Shown: positions 1-9,443, counted from the first letter of the stretch. The stretch: 20,052 nucleotides of DNA from Silene noctiflora (GCA_009801015.1 VHZZ01002662.1:43278-63329), one strand, 5' to 3'. The notes: generated from the letters alone by a model not told the origin. Numbers and translations are program-made.

Positions 1-618
1 TGTGAAAGACTGCCCTTGTGTTACTGATGCACATAGAGACTCTGTTTGTGTAGAGCTATTTTTATACTACCACATTAGTGTGAGGCCTTTTGGAAAGGAG
101 CCAAAAACAATTCCATGCAGGCTTGGCCCATAACCGACAATAGTATACTAATGTGAGATGGCGGTGGTGGCAGCAGTCCCAACAATTTCCATATGACCCG
201 CAACAAAACTTGCATTGAAAATTTATTAAATGCCGACTAATAGTTCAAAATAAAAAGAAGCTTAACCAATTTATTCCACCATTAACCAGAACCAAAGAAT
301 GGCGAGTCTTTAGTTCCATTGGAAATGGAGATGCACTTTTCTCTTTGATAGTCATGATTTTTCAATGTGTAACCAGAAGAACATAATTCCTAATTTCCTA
401 TGAAATGAATACTGGTTTACACGATCTCATACATGTTATAAGAAAAATATGAGCAATCTTAGTGTCATAAGCTATAGATATGAACATATGATCCATATCA
501 GTCTATGGAATGCCTGTTTCTGTGAAACGCCCCTCCCGTTTTAAGCACAAAAACACTATATAAACAGTTGAATTGCAGTGAAAGGAAGAAAAACACCAGA
601 ACAAAATGTAAAGATTAC
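1..618 (-). other. Intron of the KIPK-like kinase gene (incomplete)
   Basis: The donor GTAATC begins at 618 on the minus strand, directly after the FSEQAAR codons. Reading the minus strand to position 1, I see no continuation of the kinase C-lobe (no RDLKPEN or DFD block) and many stops, so the acceptor must lie outside the window. The stretch is otherwise featureless. Confidence 0.7.
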
Positions 619-3032
619 CTTGCAGCTTGTTCAGAGAAACACCTGCCAGGCTGTCTTTGCCTGAGAACATGTAGATCACCACCAGGACAATACTCCATGA
701 CTAAGCACGACAAATTATCAGATGTAAACTGGCTATACAAAGTAGGGAGAAAAGGATGGTCCAACATTCTCAATATATCCTTTTCCGTTTGAGCCCTAGT
801 TATCTTTTTCCTTCTCGCCAAGAACTCATTATCCATGACCTTTATCGCAAATAAACAATTCGTACCTATAAGCTCAGCAAGATAAACCGTTCCAATATCT
901 CCGCATCCGAGCTTCTTAAGGAGACTAAAATTTTCCAATCCTAAAGTTCCATGTTGAAACTTAACATGACGAATCGCATCCCACCTTACATCCTTAGACA
1001 TGTGGGGTCGATCACAAAAGCTAGGCCGGCTCAAGTTACTCTCTTCACTAACACTTGTGCTCGTACTACATTCATCAGGGCTGTCTTTTGAGCTTTGAGT
1101 AAATTCCGTCTTGTTTCTTGACTTTGAGTTACTACTAGTTTCAACAAGAGTTGACTTTGACTTGCTTAAACCATCAGAACTCAGTTCAGGTGTACTAACA
1201 TCATAGACAATGTTCCCTGAGCTTAGTTCACCACTAAGACTATCATATGAAGATAGAGGAGACTCTTCATAGAATGCTGGTGACTCTTGAGGAGATATGA
1301 GAGACTCTTGCAGAGATATTAGAGAATCCTGATCGGATAATGATTTATTGGCTTCTTTCCAAGCATCAGTCACATCGCATTGGCATCTTGGACAGACGAC
1401 TAGATTCGGGCACGTATACAAGTCACTATTGAACTCACTGCGCGAACTCGCCGAGCCCTTATCTGAGGCTATTTTCTTCTTAGGATTCTTCTTCACAAAA
1501 GTCTTGGTCTTGATAAGAGGTTTGACCAAATGCTGGGGATTTTTAGTTGACCTGCTCGCCGTTTCATCCTCTGGGAAGCTAGTGGAGAGTATGGCCTTCA
1601 AACTCTCGTTAACAACTTCGCCCAACTCTTTCACCTCTACATTAGCCGATATTTCTGATGCTTCTTTAGTAACTACCTCATCGGCGGGGTTACTATTCTG
1701 GCCGTGAATCAAAACTTTTTCACCAAGATTAGAAAGACGTGGAGAGACTCCAGGTGCATGCTCTTCCTCTTGATATCCCACCACTGGTGATGTTGAAATT
1801 ATCTCTATTTGTTCTTCCGCTTTTCTCGCAATATCCAAAGAGGTCTTGTCACAACTACTACTCGATGAACACAGAGGTTCAAGATTATCGTTGTGCAATG
1901 ACTCTTCAGATTGGACACGACACAAATAACCAACAGACGAAGGGCATACGTTGCTCGTGTTATGCTCCCACTCTTTGTCCTGAGAGTCATCAGAACAACT
2001 TGGAGGATGTGTGTTCTTTTCCTGATGGAGTATATCAATCTTTGATTTGTGGGACCCGGCATCCACAATTTCAGCAGACAAAGAATTTTGTGATGAACAT
2101 ACTCTGGCGGCCTCTAAAGTGCTCTTAACATTACTAGAACGAGATGAAGAAGTTGGAGATGTTTGCATCCCTGCTTCATATGACTCTGTCAAAAATTCTT
2201 GACTATGGTCAATAGAAGTAGAGGATTTTCCATTTTCTCTCGTGCTACTCTTAAATATTTGTTGCATGCTATTTTTAGGCGATGGAGACAATGAAAGTGG
2301 CTTCTTGCTGGCAGATAACGTTCCATGTTCAGGCTTCTCTGACTTAGATGTTTGATTACCAGAAAGCATTGACTTTAAACCCCTATCATTCTGCATTGTT
2401 GTAGATCCATGCGCCTTTTTAGGGAGAGAATTTTGGTTTGACGGCCACAAATCAGGTGGCGGTAGCTTCTCGGGAACATTTTGGAAAGAGTCTAAAGTTT
2501 GCTCAGGAACAAGAGATATTTCCAGCATACCCCCTCTGCCGTGGGATTGATCAGATATACCATCTTCAACTACAACACTGCGGTACAGGGTCATTATCCT
2601 TTCAGCTTCAGAAGAGCGAGGTGACTTCATTGAGCGTCTCATTGCAGCCATTTCAGATGCCTGCGAAAGGCATAAGCCCCTTAGTGCCTGCTTCAGGTTC
2701 GCGCGGTCAGAAATTCCCGGGGATCCAGGCGATTGGGACCCACGAGCTTTAGCAGGCTTCTTGGAAGCGCTCCTCTTTGAAGTACCAACCTGATTTTGAT
2801 GTGAGGACCCATGAGATGAAGCTCTTCGGTTAAGCATCTCAAAAAGATGATTAAGATCTTCTTCCAAAGAGCTTACATTCCCGCCATTCAAAGTGAAAGA
2901 TCTGTTATCATTTTCCTCCTGTCTCATTTCTTGCTTTGAAAAATTGTTGCTTCTATATCGTAGTCCTGGATTTAGCTCCTCCTCAATCTCTACAATTTCA
3001 TGGTTCCCAGGAACGACCCTCGTTTGTGCCAT
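619..3032 (-). CDS. KIPK: AGC-VIII protein kinase, KIPK-like (first coding exon; 3' part beyond window)
   Basis: This is a 5'-partial gene: one exon encoding about 804 residues. Residues 1-699 form a long Ser-rich, low-complexity extension with a conserved-looking block near residue 115 ([19 protein letters not shown]) and basic stretches. A cysteine cluster (C541, C547, C550, C552) lies further on. The kinase domain starts near residue 700, with the Gly loop LGCGDIG (708-714), the ATP lysine K731 in AIK and the helix-C Glu E750. The N-lobe ends in [12 protein letters not shown] and FSEQAAR. The exon stops there at AG|GTAATC (intron begins at 618), a usual intron position in this plant family. 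The catalytic loop, DFD motif and activation segment lie beyond the left edge. The very long N-terminus matches KCBP-interacting kinases (about 930 residues in Arabidopsis) rather than D6PK or pinoid. Family members act near the plasma membrane and bind KCBP kinesin and PERK receptors. The family is secure; the exact orthologue is inferred. Confidence 0.88.
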
Positions 3033-3476
3033 AAGTGTGGAAATGAGGCACCAAGGAAAAACAGAGAATATACCTAACTACCTTAAGTCTTCAAAAGCTT
3101 ATTCCAATGGAAGCATTGGAACTTTCACAGTTAGTAGAAGCATGTCCAACAAGACTCCATAGACAGAATCGTGAATGATTTCAAAAAACTCCAAGTATTT
3201 CCTGATGCAAGATAACAAGTCATAAGCAAAAAGCGCATGATAAATCAATATGGCTTGCAGTTGCATAGTACGTGGGGAAAGGGTATATATACAGAACGCA
3301 GTGGCTGAGCTATCTTGTCAGTTCCACAATCGATATTCACGTGTTCAGCTATTTCCAATTGGTTATAAGTACTCACAGAAGGTTATAAGGCAGCGGACAT
3401 CTAACCCAAATTGTTCATCTAACTCCATCTTGTTAATAATACAATGGTAAGGCAAAATACAACGAAGTATCCAACC

Positions 3477-3549
3477 CCCTTACCTCACCCTCTGTGGGAT
3501 CCCTCGACTCCTTGAGGCAGGGCAACGGGATGATGTTATTGTTGTTGTA
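3477..3549 (+). repeat. 3'-end fragment of a GTT-tailed retroelement (SINE or RTE-type LINE)
   Basis: The plus strand reads CCTTGAGGCAGGGCAACGGG and then a GATGATGTTATTGTTGTTG tail. Plant SINE and LINE 3' ends commonly carry a near-identical block before a (GTT)n tail. No tRNA-like A or B box or coding part remains, so this is a truncated scrap inside the probable UTR intron. The class assignment rests on remembered resemblance. Confidence 0.45.
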
Positions 3550-3970
3550 AGAGCCGAAAGAAATACTCTATGTTTTAAGTATTCTGATATATGTGATGTC
3601 AACGACAAACCTCGGGCTAATAAGTCAAGCAAATGACCAATTTCGTGTATATATAACATGCTTACTATAACTTTCGAATTTAACAAATAATGAATCAAAG
3701 ACCACAGCCCTTAAATCCTCAGTTCCTCCGATAAGCAATGAAAAATGAAATCTTTAAATCAAATTGCCAAAAACCTTTTGGCAAAATTCCTCACATGAAG
3801 CCCATCTATAATAGACGAGTAGGATTCAATATTTCGGAAGAACAATGCTTCAAAGGAAATCATTCAATCATGCCCATTTCCACAACTGTTGACTTGAATT
3901 ACAAAATGCTCAAACTTAACCTAAGCTACTTACATTGTGGGTCTAAAACTAGCTCAAATTATGCAAATTA

Positions 3971-4050
3971 CTCTCTCCGACCCAATCATTTGTTTACCTT
4001 TGATTAAAATACCCCTCATGAAGAATAACAAATGATTGGGACGGAGGGAG
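3971..4050. mobile_element. Stowaway-type MITE, 80 bp, TA target duplication
   Basis: Terminal inverted repeats of about 24 bases (outer part CTCTCTCCGACCCAATCATT on the left, complement of the right end CTCCCTCCGTCCCAATCATT) match except at two positions. TA dinucleotides flank both ends (3969-3970 and 4051-4052). The element is almost all terminal repeat, so it is close to minimal size and non-coding. Stowaway elements are mobilised by Tc1/mariner transposases; none is encoded here. Confidence 0.9.
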
Positions 4051-4445
4051 TACAATAGAACAGTAAAAATGCAAGGGCAATCAAGCAATCCAAAGCAAAC
4101 TTCAACAACAAAATCATTCAAAAGATCTTAATCAGTTCAGATAACAGCAACAAATCAATCAAACAACCATAGCAATTAAAACCCTAAACCCATTATTACT
4201 GCTTCAAAATAAACCCAAATAAAGATCTTAATAACAAAAGTTCTCAACTGTGCAAAAAAGAAAGCACACAGCTTTACCAACATTACATTCATCCATCTGT
4301 AGGTCTCGCTTAAAACCGTCTTTTAAATTAAGACATCTCACAACCGTCCTTCTATTCTTGCCTTATGACAGTCTTAGCTAACACAATAACCACCATAAAA
4401 AAAGATTAAAACTTTAACAGAAAAAATGATTAACAGTATAAGTAC

Positions 4446-4565
4446 CTGCAGAAAGTGTAGATGCCCAGATTAATGGTGATTGAAAAAATGATGGGTTTTG
4501 AGAAATTTAAGAGAAAAATAAAATGGTGAGAAAATGGTGAAGAAATGAAGATTAATAGGGATTTT
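4446..4565 (-). other. Putative 5'-UTR exon of the kinase gene
   Basis: This segment lies between a TATA-like box (4597-4603) and the CTGCAG|GTACT donor. It is purine/pyrimidine skewed and non-coding. The right edge is only an estimate from normal TATA-to-start spacing. A transcript is needed to confirm it. Confidence 0.35.
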
Positions 4566-4596
4566 ACAAGCACAAAAAATAGAGTGAGTGGATTTA

Positions 4597-4603
4597 ATTT
4601 ATA
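4597..4603 (-). promoter_or_regulatory. TATA-like box for the kinase gene
   Basis: TATAAAT on the minus strand, about 30 bases upstream of the estimated leader exon. The surroundings are AT-rich, so chance occurrence is possible. Confidence 0.3.
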
Positions 4604-5982
4604 TTTATTTGTTTGTTTCTTTTTGTTTATTTATTTAGATGAAATAATTGAACAAATAATTAATTTTGGGCACAAGGTGGTGGTCCCACAACCTTAAAAA
4701 TGATGCAAAGTATCTCATGTAGTTTTTGAAGGATTTGGAGCTACCCTATTTACTTCTTTTTTTGGAAGATCCTATTCATTGATCATGGATAAGAATATAA
4801 GATGGTCTTAATTTTTGATTATTCACAAATTCGGAACGACCGACGGAAATTATCTATCACAAGTTGAAGATGGGTAGTATTCTTTCACGATATGCAAGTG
4901 ACAAATCGAGTGGAAATTAAACGGAGCACCTCACTTGCCCTCCCACTCAGGCGGGAAGGTACATAGTAACAAAGATTCGCTACCCTGAATTTCTAAAAAA
5001 AGTTTAAGATTACTTATTTTTGCTACCCAAAATTCTTAAATATGAACCATAATATAGATATAAAATAATATGATGAAAAATTGCTACCCAAAATTCTATT
5101 TCTACCTTGAACAATGTATTGATTATTATGGATAATTATTTTATTTAGAGGTAGTGCATTACCTTATGAATACGATATATGTCATTCGTGTTATTGATTT
5201 AATTTGCGTACAGTTTTTTAGTCTCTTAAAAATATTGATCAATTTTTTTACAGTGATGCTCACTCATGTATATCACTTATATGCAAGATTTGTCACCTAC
5301 ATGTCCTTACAAGTTAAATCGAAGTGAAAGAACAAGACAATCTTGTGATTAAATTAGTTATAATTACGATAAAATAAAAGATGATATTTAAGAAACTGTC
5401 AACTGCACCTTACTCTGTATTTGTTAAATTCACATGATATATTGCATGTGGGTGTCAACAAATTATCGTTTATTAGTCCAATTTTAGATTATTATTCAAT
5501 ACTCGAAAAACCCTTTATTAATTTTAATAGTTTATTTGTGAAGGAGCATAATTTAGTTATATTCATGATTGAGAAAGAATAATTAAAAGGGGGAATAATG
5601 GGGGTGCATAATTTATAAATTACTAAATAGACAAGTTTGAGGGAGTTGTATAGATTTAGATGGGTCTTCCATGTTTGATGTTTGTACAAGGCATAGGATC
5701 CTATTTTTCATATTATTATTATTATACCATTACATTTGTGCAGATTATTAAATCAATCGATTATTTTCTCGTGATTCCTTTCATGGCAAGGGGATACCCC
5801 AAATTTGTCAGGTCTTTCTTGGGTTGGTGCCTTTATTTTTTAAATCGTATTCATATGAATTTAATGTGTTTTTTTAACAACTTCCCGCGCTCCAAATTTT
5901 TATTTTCAGAATTCATAAGATTAAATTTTTGCTATTTATTTAAGATGGGTAGTGTAAGGTAGAACTAGATAAATGCCATGTA
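4604..5982. other. AT-rich intergenic stretch
   Basis: There is no convincing gene here. The short open frames have no recognisable similarity. A threefold degenerate repeat lies at 4977-4993, 5020-5036 and 5081-5097: the latter two share the exact 17-mer TTGCTACCCAAAATTCT and the first is diverged. The phrase resembles the interior of hAT-like non-autonomous elements, but no termini are visible. Confidence 0.5.
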
Positions 5983-6143
5983 TTTCGTCACCGTCGGTTA
6001 TTTGTTTACCTTTCGTTTTGATACAAAGATTAAGAAAAGAGAAAGGGAACAATTACTGGATGACAAGTAGACCTAATTGAGTGTAAATTAGAAAGGTAAA
6101 TAATTGACTGAGACAGATAAGCAAATAACCGAGACGGAGGGAG
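5983..6143. mobile_element. Stowaway-type MITE, 161 bp
   Basis: The right end reads inward on the minus strand as CTCCCTCCGTCTCGGTTATT. The left end carries CACCGTCGGTTATTTG, a diverged inverted copy. TA flanks both ends (5981-5982 and 6144-6145). The interior is non-coding. The left terminus is eroded, so that boundary is good to a few bases. Confidence 0.8.
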
Positions 6144-6232
6144 TATAATTAGAGGCTCATCGTATTTGATTGTGTCATATCGCAGTGGTTTTAAATTTTT
6201 ATAAAAAAACAAATCATATTATTAAAAAAAAT

Positions 6233-6395
6233 CAAGCTGCGCACGAGCTTTTCAAGCTGAGTTTGTCTAGCTTTTTCGACTTAACTTGGAAAGGACATGA
6301 GTCAATTCCAACCTAGAGCTCAAGTCAAATTCATACGAGCGAGCTTTAACCGAGTCGATCTCGAATTATTCGCGAGTTATGTCTCGTCTCATTAT
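6233..6395. repeat. Degenerate GAGCT/CGAGC-rich repeat
   Basis: The stretch repeats short GAGCTTT, AAGCT and CGAGC words (for example TACGAGCGAGCTTT and TCGAATTATTCGCGAG). Such AGCTCG-rich degenerate blocks are common in plant dispersed repeats. No ends or coding potential are visible. The class is unknown. Confidence 0.3.
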
Positions 6396-6494
6396 CAACC
6401 TTAATCATCACCAATTCTGTACCTTTATATTAGGTGCTCAGATATATTATTATGCATCTAGGGTAATTGGCAATCATTTTAACCTTATGTATTT

Positions 6495-6563
6495 TAATCA
6501 TATCTTGTACGTTTAAATAATTAGACATCATGTATGTAATCATATCTTGTACGTTTAAATAAT
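6495..6563 (+). repeat. 27-bp direct repeat, two exact copies
   Basis: The 27-base unit beginning TAATCATATCTTGTACG occurs at 6495-6521 and 6537-6563 (offset 42), with no mismatch that I can see. The spacer is ATTAGACATCATGTATG-like and partly echoes the unit. This looks like a recent local duplication in intergenic DNA. Confidence 0.8.
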
Positions 6564-6861
6564 CATACAAAGTCAATTTACTCATACATTAAACCTTAAT
6601 TAATCTTTACGTACGTTTGCTTTTAGTTAAAGTACCGATCCAATTATTACCTTATCAATACAAATTATACAATAAGGAGTACATTATAATAATTTCACGC
6701 GTATGTAATCACAATATTACATGATTATACATCATGTATAAGCACGTACTACTTTGAACCACGAATTATAGAATACGATGATCTCACATCGTGAGACGGT
6801 CCAATTTTATAAGTAGTTATTCAATTAATTCTAATATTAGAGATCATGTGGTAAAGTCGTT

Positions 6862-7186
6862 TTGTTAGGAGTAAAAAATTATGGATCTAATAACATTCTT
6901 GTTGCAGAAGCCCTAACATTAGAAGAAAGAATTTTAGCAGCTAAATGTTTTGGAATTTCAAAGCTAATAGTTGAGGGTGATAATTTACGGGTTTATAACT
7001 CTATTCACAGTACATGACAAATTCCTTGAGAAATCTCAAGTATTATCAAAGATGTGAAATTAGATCTTCGTTTCTTTGAGAAAGTGACTTAAATATTATT
7101 TTCGTAAAACTAACATAGTTGCTGATTTTATAACTTCTATTGGACATTCATGTCCAACTCTTTTGAGGTGGTTTGATAGTCGATGA
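6862..7186 (+). pseudogene. RNase H-like domain relic (LINE-type or RVT_3 family)
   Basis: The plus-strand translation gives AEALTLEERILAAKCFGIS and then KLIVEGDNLRVYNSI. These are the second and third acidic motifs of the plant RNase H-like domain found at the end of non-LTR retrotransposon polyproteins and in host-encoded relatives. Two internal stops follow (after NSIHST and QIP), then a third after FFEKVT. A frame change precedes YFRKTNIVADF, the last acidic motif, and the frame ends WFDSR-stop at 7186. The first catalytic Asp region is missing. This is a clear, dead fragment with no intact flanking reverse transcriptase. Confidence 0.75.
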
Positions 7187-7435
7187 CTTTAACTTACCTC
7201 GTTCATACGAAAAAATGAGATAAGTTGGTTCAATCCTAAAGAATCAACCTAGTTTTCGCACCTTATCAAACAAATATATTTGTTTCTTTTTACATAATAA
7301 ACCCGTATCATAGTATGATAATTCGAACAAATGGACATATATTCCATGTATTTTCCCGTTCTTATTCTTAAAGTATACATCATGTTACAACTCAATACGT
7401 ACCCTTCAAATCAAAAGGGTAATAGAAGATAATTA

Positions 7436-7533
7436 TTACACTCTCAGAATTTATTTTTACCTTCGCAAAAACGAGTGTAAAAATATTTTTACCTTCGCAA
7501 AAGCGAGTGTAAAAATAAATTTTGGGAATGTAA
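7436..7533. repeat. Foldback repeat with two 32-bp tandem hairpin units
   Basis: Unit ATTTTTACCTTCGCAAAA plus 14 further bases occurs at 7453-7484 and 7485-7516 with one difference. Each unit is itself a weak hairpin (TTTTTAC paired with GTAAAAA). The outer arms TTACACTCTCAGAATTT (7436) and AAATTTTGGGAATGTAA (to 7533) match as inverted repeats at 14 of 17 positions. It lies 43 bases downstream of the sHSP stop, so it may be in that gene's 3' UTR. It is probably a MITE-like foldback element; no target duplication is evident. Confidence 0.65.
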
Positions 7534-7567
7534 AAATCATCTCTGATCTCATTTCAACCATAAGCAA

Positions 7568-7588
7568 CCACCACTCTAATAGTGGTGG
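7568..7588. terminator. Perfect 8-bp hairpin spanning the sHSP stop codon
   Basis: CCACCACT (7568-7575) and AGTGGTGG (7581-7588) form an inverted repeat with a five-base loop that contains part of the stop codon. Plant genes do not use hairpin terminators, so this is a structural curiosity; a role in mRNA stability would be inference. Confidence 0.35.
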
Positions 7589-8139
7589 CGTTGGTTGGAC
7601 ATGTCGTGGTGGCGTTGGTTGGACATGTCGTGCTGGCGTTGGTTTGGCATGTCGATTTTTTCCTTAGGGACAGTAACAGTAAGCTTACCATTATCCACAC
7701 AAGTACTCATTTGGTTAGCCTTAGCATTAGGAGGTAACATGAACCTAGTCACAAACTCTCCACCACCGCTTTCAACATAATAATAATTCTCGCTATTTTC
7801 TTCCCTATTATGTTTCTTTTTTGCACTTATATGGAGTAATTTGCCATCCTCCACGTGGACGTCCACGTCCTCTTTTCGCAACCCTGGAAGCTCAGCCACA
7901 AAGTGGTGAGCTTCCGGGGTTTCCTTATACTCAATCTTTGTCCTTGCCACTGGTGCTGGCATTTGTGGAAAATTCATCCGAGGAAACATCATTTGTGGCA
8001 TAAATGGTCGTGGTTGAGCCATCATCGGTGCTCTATGGGGAAAATCATGAGGAAAATCGTCCCAAAAGTAAAGGGAACACGGGTCGAACATTTCTAAGTG
8101 TCTACCAAAGAAAGCATTGTGTGGTATCATAGATTGCAT
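7576..8139 (-). CDS. Class I-like small heat shock protein (HSP20) with octapeptide-repeat tail
   Basis: This is an intronless, 187-residue ATP-independent chaperone of the cytosolic class I type. The N-terminus IPHNAFFGRHLEMFDPCS matches the class I opening (IPSFFG...FDPFS). Residues 38-62 form an unusual Met/Pro-rich insert. The alpha-crystallin domain covers about 67-160, with YKETPEAHHFVAELPGL, the VEDGKLLHISA strand, FVTRFMLPPNAK and DNGKLTVTVPKE. It is diverged: the usual WHRVERSSGKF is YYYVESGGGEF. The C-terminus is odd. Instead of a short extension with an IxI motif for oligomer assembly, it ends in DMPNQRQH and two copies of DMSNQRHH, then Y-stop. Oligomerisation may therefore differ (inference). 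The start at 8139 is supported by the class I N-terminal motif and the TATA box upstream. Confidence 0.92.
   Translation of the reverse strand: MQSMIPHNAFFGRHLEMFDPCSLYFWDDFPHDFPHRAPMMAQPRPFMPQMMFPRMNFPQMPAPVARTKIEYKETPEAHHFVAELPGLRKEDVDVHVEDGKLLHISAKKKHNREENSENYYYVESGGGEFVTRFMLPPNAKANQMSTCVDNGKLTVTVPKEKIDMPNQRQHDMSNQRHHDMSNQRHHY
7582..7653 (-). repeat. Three 24-bp tandem repeats in the sHSP coding end
   Basis: Units lie at 7582-7605, 7606-7629 and 7630-7653. The first two are identical and the third has four differences. Because 24 is a multiple of three, copy-number change keeps the frame and adds or removes one octapeptide. The last copy abuts the stop codon. Confidence 0.92.
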
Positions 8140-8234
8140 TTTTTTTTTGCTAATTAATTATCTTAAATGAAATAAAATTTTGTATTTATTTTTGTTTATA
8201 GAGGTGCAATTTAAATGAAAATAATAAGGTAGAG

Positions 8235-8242
8235 TATTTATA
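8235..8242 (-). promoter_or_regulatory. TATA box of the sHSP gene
   Basis: TATAAATA on the minus strand lies 96 bases upstream of the ATG, a normal distance for a plant heat-shock gene with a short leader. A loose heat-shock-element-like run, TTTCATGGAATATATTC, lies further upstream near 8312-8330. Its spacing is imperfect and I do not claim it as a functional element. Confidence 0.65.
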
Positions 8243-8845
8243 GAAAGGAAAAGGAATTTAGATGAAGATGAGGTGTATACAAATTGTGGTTAAAGTTAGC
8301 TTAGACTTACATTTTCATGGAATATATTCATATAATTGTTTTATTATATTTTAGTAGTTTAGTTTATTCCAAGCATGGCAATATCGCATGTAATTGTGAA
8401 AAATGACATTAATGGTAAACTTTATACTAGAAAAGAAGAATAATAATAAGGAGATAGATTTATTTATGGTTGGTTATCGAAAATATCGACTCAAGATAAC
8501 GCGTGGTTTTATTCCCTTTTTTCCTCTTTGATTATTCTTTTGTAACGTCGCTTTACATATATGTGTAAAACAAATCTATTTGTATATATAACCATCAAAA
8601 CCCGTGCATTTACATGATAATAAATTAGTTAATAAAAAGATCGTTTTACAAAACTTCTTGCGCAAAGCTGCAACATAAAAATTAATCATATAGAGTAATA
8701 GAACGGATTATAAACAGAGAATTTTGGACCCTTTCAATAAGGGAAATAATCATAGTTATTGAGTGAATCGATCATGTAAAGTAGATTGAATGACGAATAA
8801 AATTTATCCGACCTAAAGTGATCATCGACGCAAACTTGAGAAATA
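8243..8845. other. sHSP upstream and intergenic region
   Basis: AT-rich, with no coding signal. It contains an AAACCCGTGCA phrase near 8597-8608 of the kind seen in dispersed plant repeats, but no paired end. Nothing else is recognised. Confidence 0.4.
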
Positions 8846-9106
8846 TTTCTTCCGTTTCATTTAATTCTTTACGTTTGCTTTATACATATATGCCAATGCA
8901 TGTTTTTTTTTTGCCCATATCTTTAGTTACATGTTACTAAAAATTATAAAAGTTTCATATTTATAATCCACTCGGTGAGACGATTTAAATAAGATCTCAC
9001 ATGACTATCTTTTATGTTATATATTAAAAAGTTGTATTGGAAATTCTCCTTACTAATGAATAGTGCCGAAAAAGCAAACGTAAAGAAACAAATGGAACGG
9101 AGGAAG
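8846..9106. mobile_element. Stowaway-type MITE, 261 bp
   Basis: Left end TTTCTTCCGTTTCATTTAAT and right end (minus) CTTCCTCCGTTCCATTTGTT form long imperfect inverted repeats. They continue into the shared TTTACGTTTGCTTT. TA flanks both sides (8844-8845 and 9107-9108). The interior is AT-rich and non-coding, with a GGTGAGACGATTT phrase. It is a different subfamily from the other two MITEs. Confidence 0.88.
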
Positions 9107-9285
9107 TACCAAAATTCAAATTGATTGGGCCTAGAGTTGGATTTATAGGAAGAGAACCATAGATTTTGGAATTTTTAGTTGTATAGAAATCTTGATATCA
9201 ACTTACAATATTGCAAATAATCATTTATTCAAAATTAGAATAGTTAGAATCATAATTATAGAGAGTAAACTTCATAATTACGCAT

Positions 9286-9409
9286 TTTTTTTTTGTCTAA
9301 CGAAGCGCGCACTTAGTCTCATTACAATAGAGGGGGGAGGAAGTCGAACTCGAGACCCATTTTTCACAATACCTCTGTCTTAATCATTAGACTAAAACAT
9401 TTTCGGTAT
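9286..9409 (-). mobile_element. tRNA-derived SINE, 124 bp, with perfect 15-bp target duplications
   Basis: On the minus strand the element has an A-box-like TAGTCTAATGATTAAG (9379-9394), a B-box-like GAGTTCGACTTCC (9339-9351) and a nine-base poly(A) tail next to the left flank. The target duplication TTCATAATTACGCAT occurs exactly at 9271-9285 and 9410-9424. This is the signature of target-primed reverse transcription by LINE machinery. The intact duplication implies a fairly young insertion. It lies about 20 bases downstream of the copper-transporter relic. Confidence 0.92.
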
Positions 9410-9443
9410 TTCATAATTACGCATCCAAAAGAAAATCATGCAA

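Larger units (their letters stand above)
3033..4445 (-). other. 5'-leader region of the kinase gene, probably containing a UTR intron
   Basis: A good donor, CTGCAG|GTACT, sits on the minus strand at 4446/4445. A branch-like TACTAAC and several AG dinucleotides lie between about 3135 and 3075, but I cannot choose the acceptor. A long 5'-UTR intron is plausible for this kinase group, but this is inference. The region hosts a Stowaway MITE (3971-4050) and a GTT-tailed retroelement scrap (3477-3549). Short open frames here look accidental. Confidence 0.4.

Noticed and set aside
1348..2752. Plus-strand open frames of 104-129 codons opposite the kinase exon
   Set aside because: Antisense shadows of a long Ser-rich exon; low-complexity coding sequence often leaves the reverse strand open.
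4921..4965. GC-rich tRNA-like snippet (GCCCTCCCACTCAGGCGGG)
   Set aside because: A short hairpin is possible but no B box or acceptor stem follows.
7453..7516. Possible CRISPR-like or satellite array (two 32-bp units)
   Set aside because: Only two adjacent units with no spacers, in a plant genome; the inverted arms point to a foldback element.
7595..8097. Three overlapping plus-strand open frames across the sHSP
   Set aside because: They are antisense shadows of the alpha-crystallin coding exon and carry no motif of their own.
9339..9394. Genuine tRNA gene on the minus strand
   Set aside because: A and B boxes are present but there is no cloverleaf pairing or acceptor stem, and poly(A) plus target duplications show a SINE.
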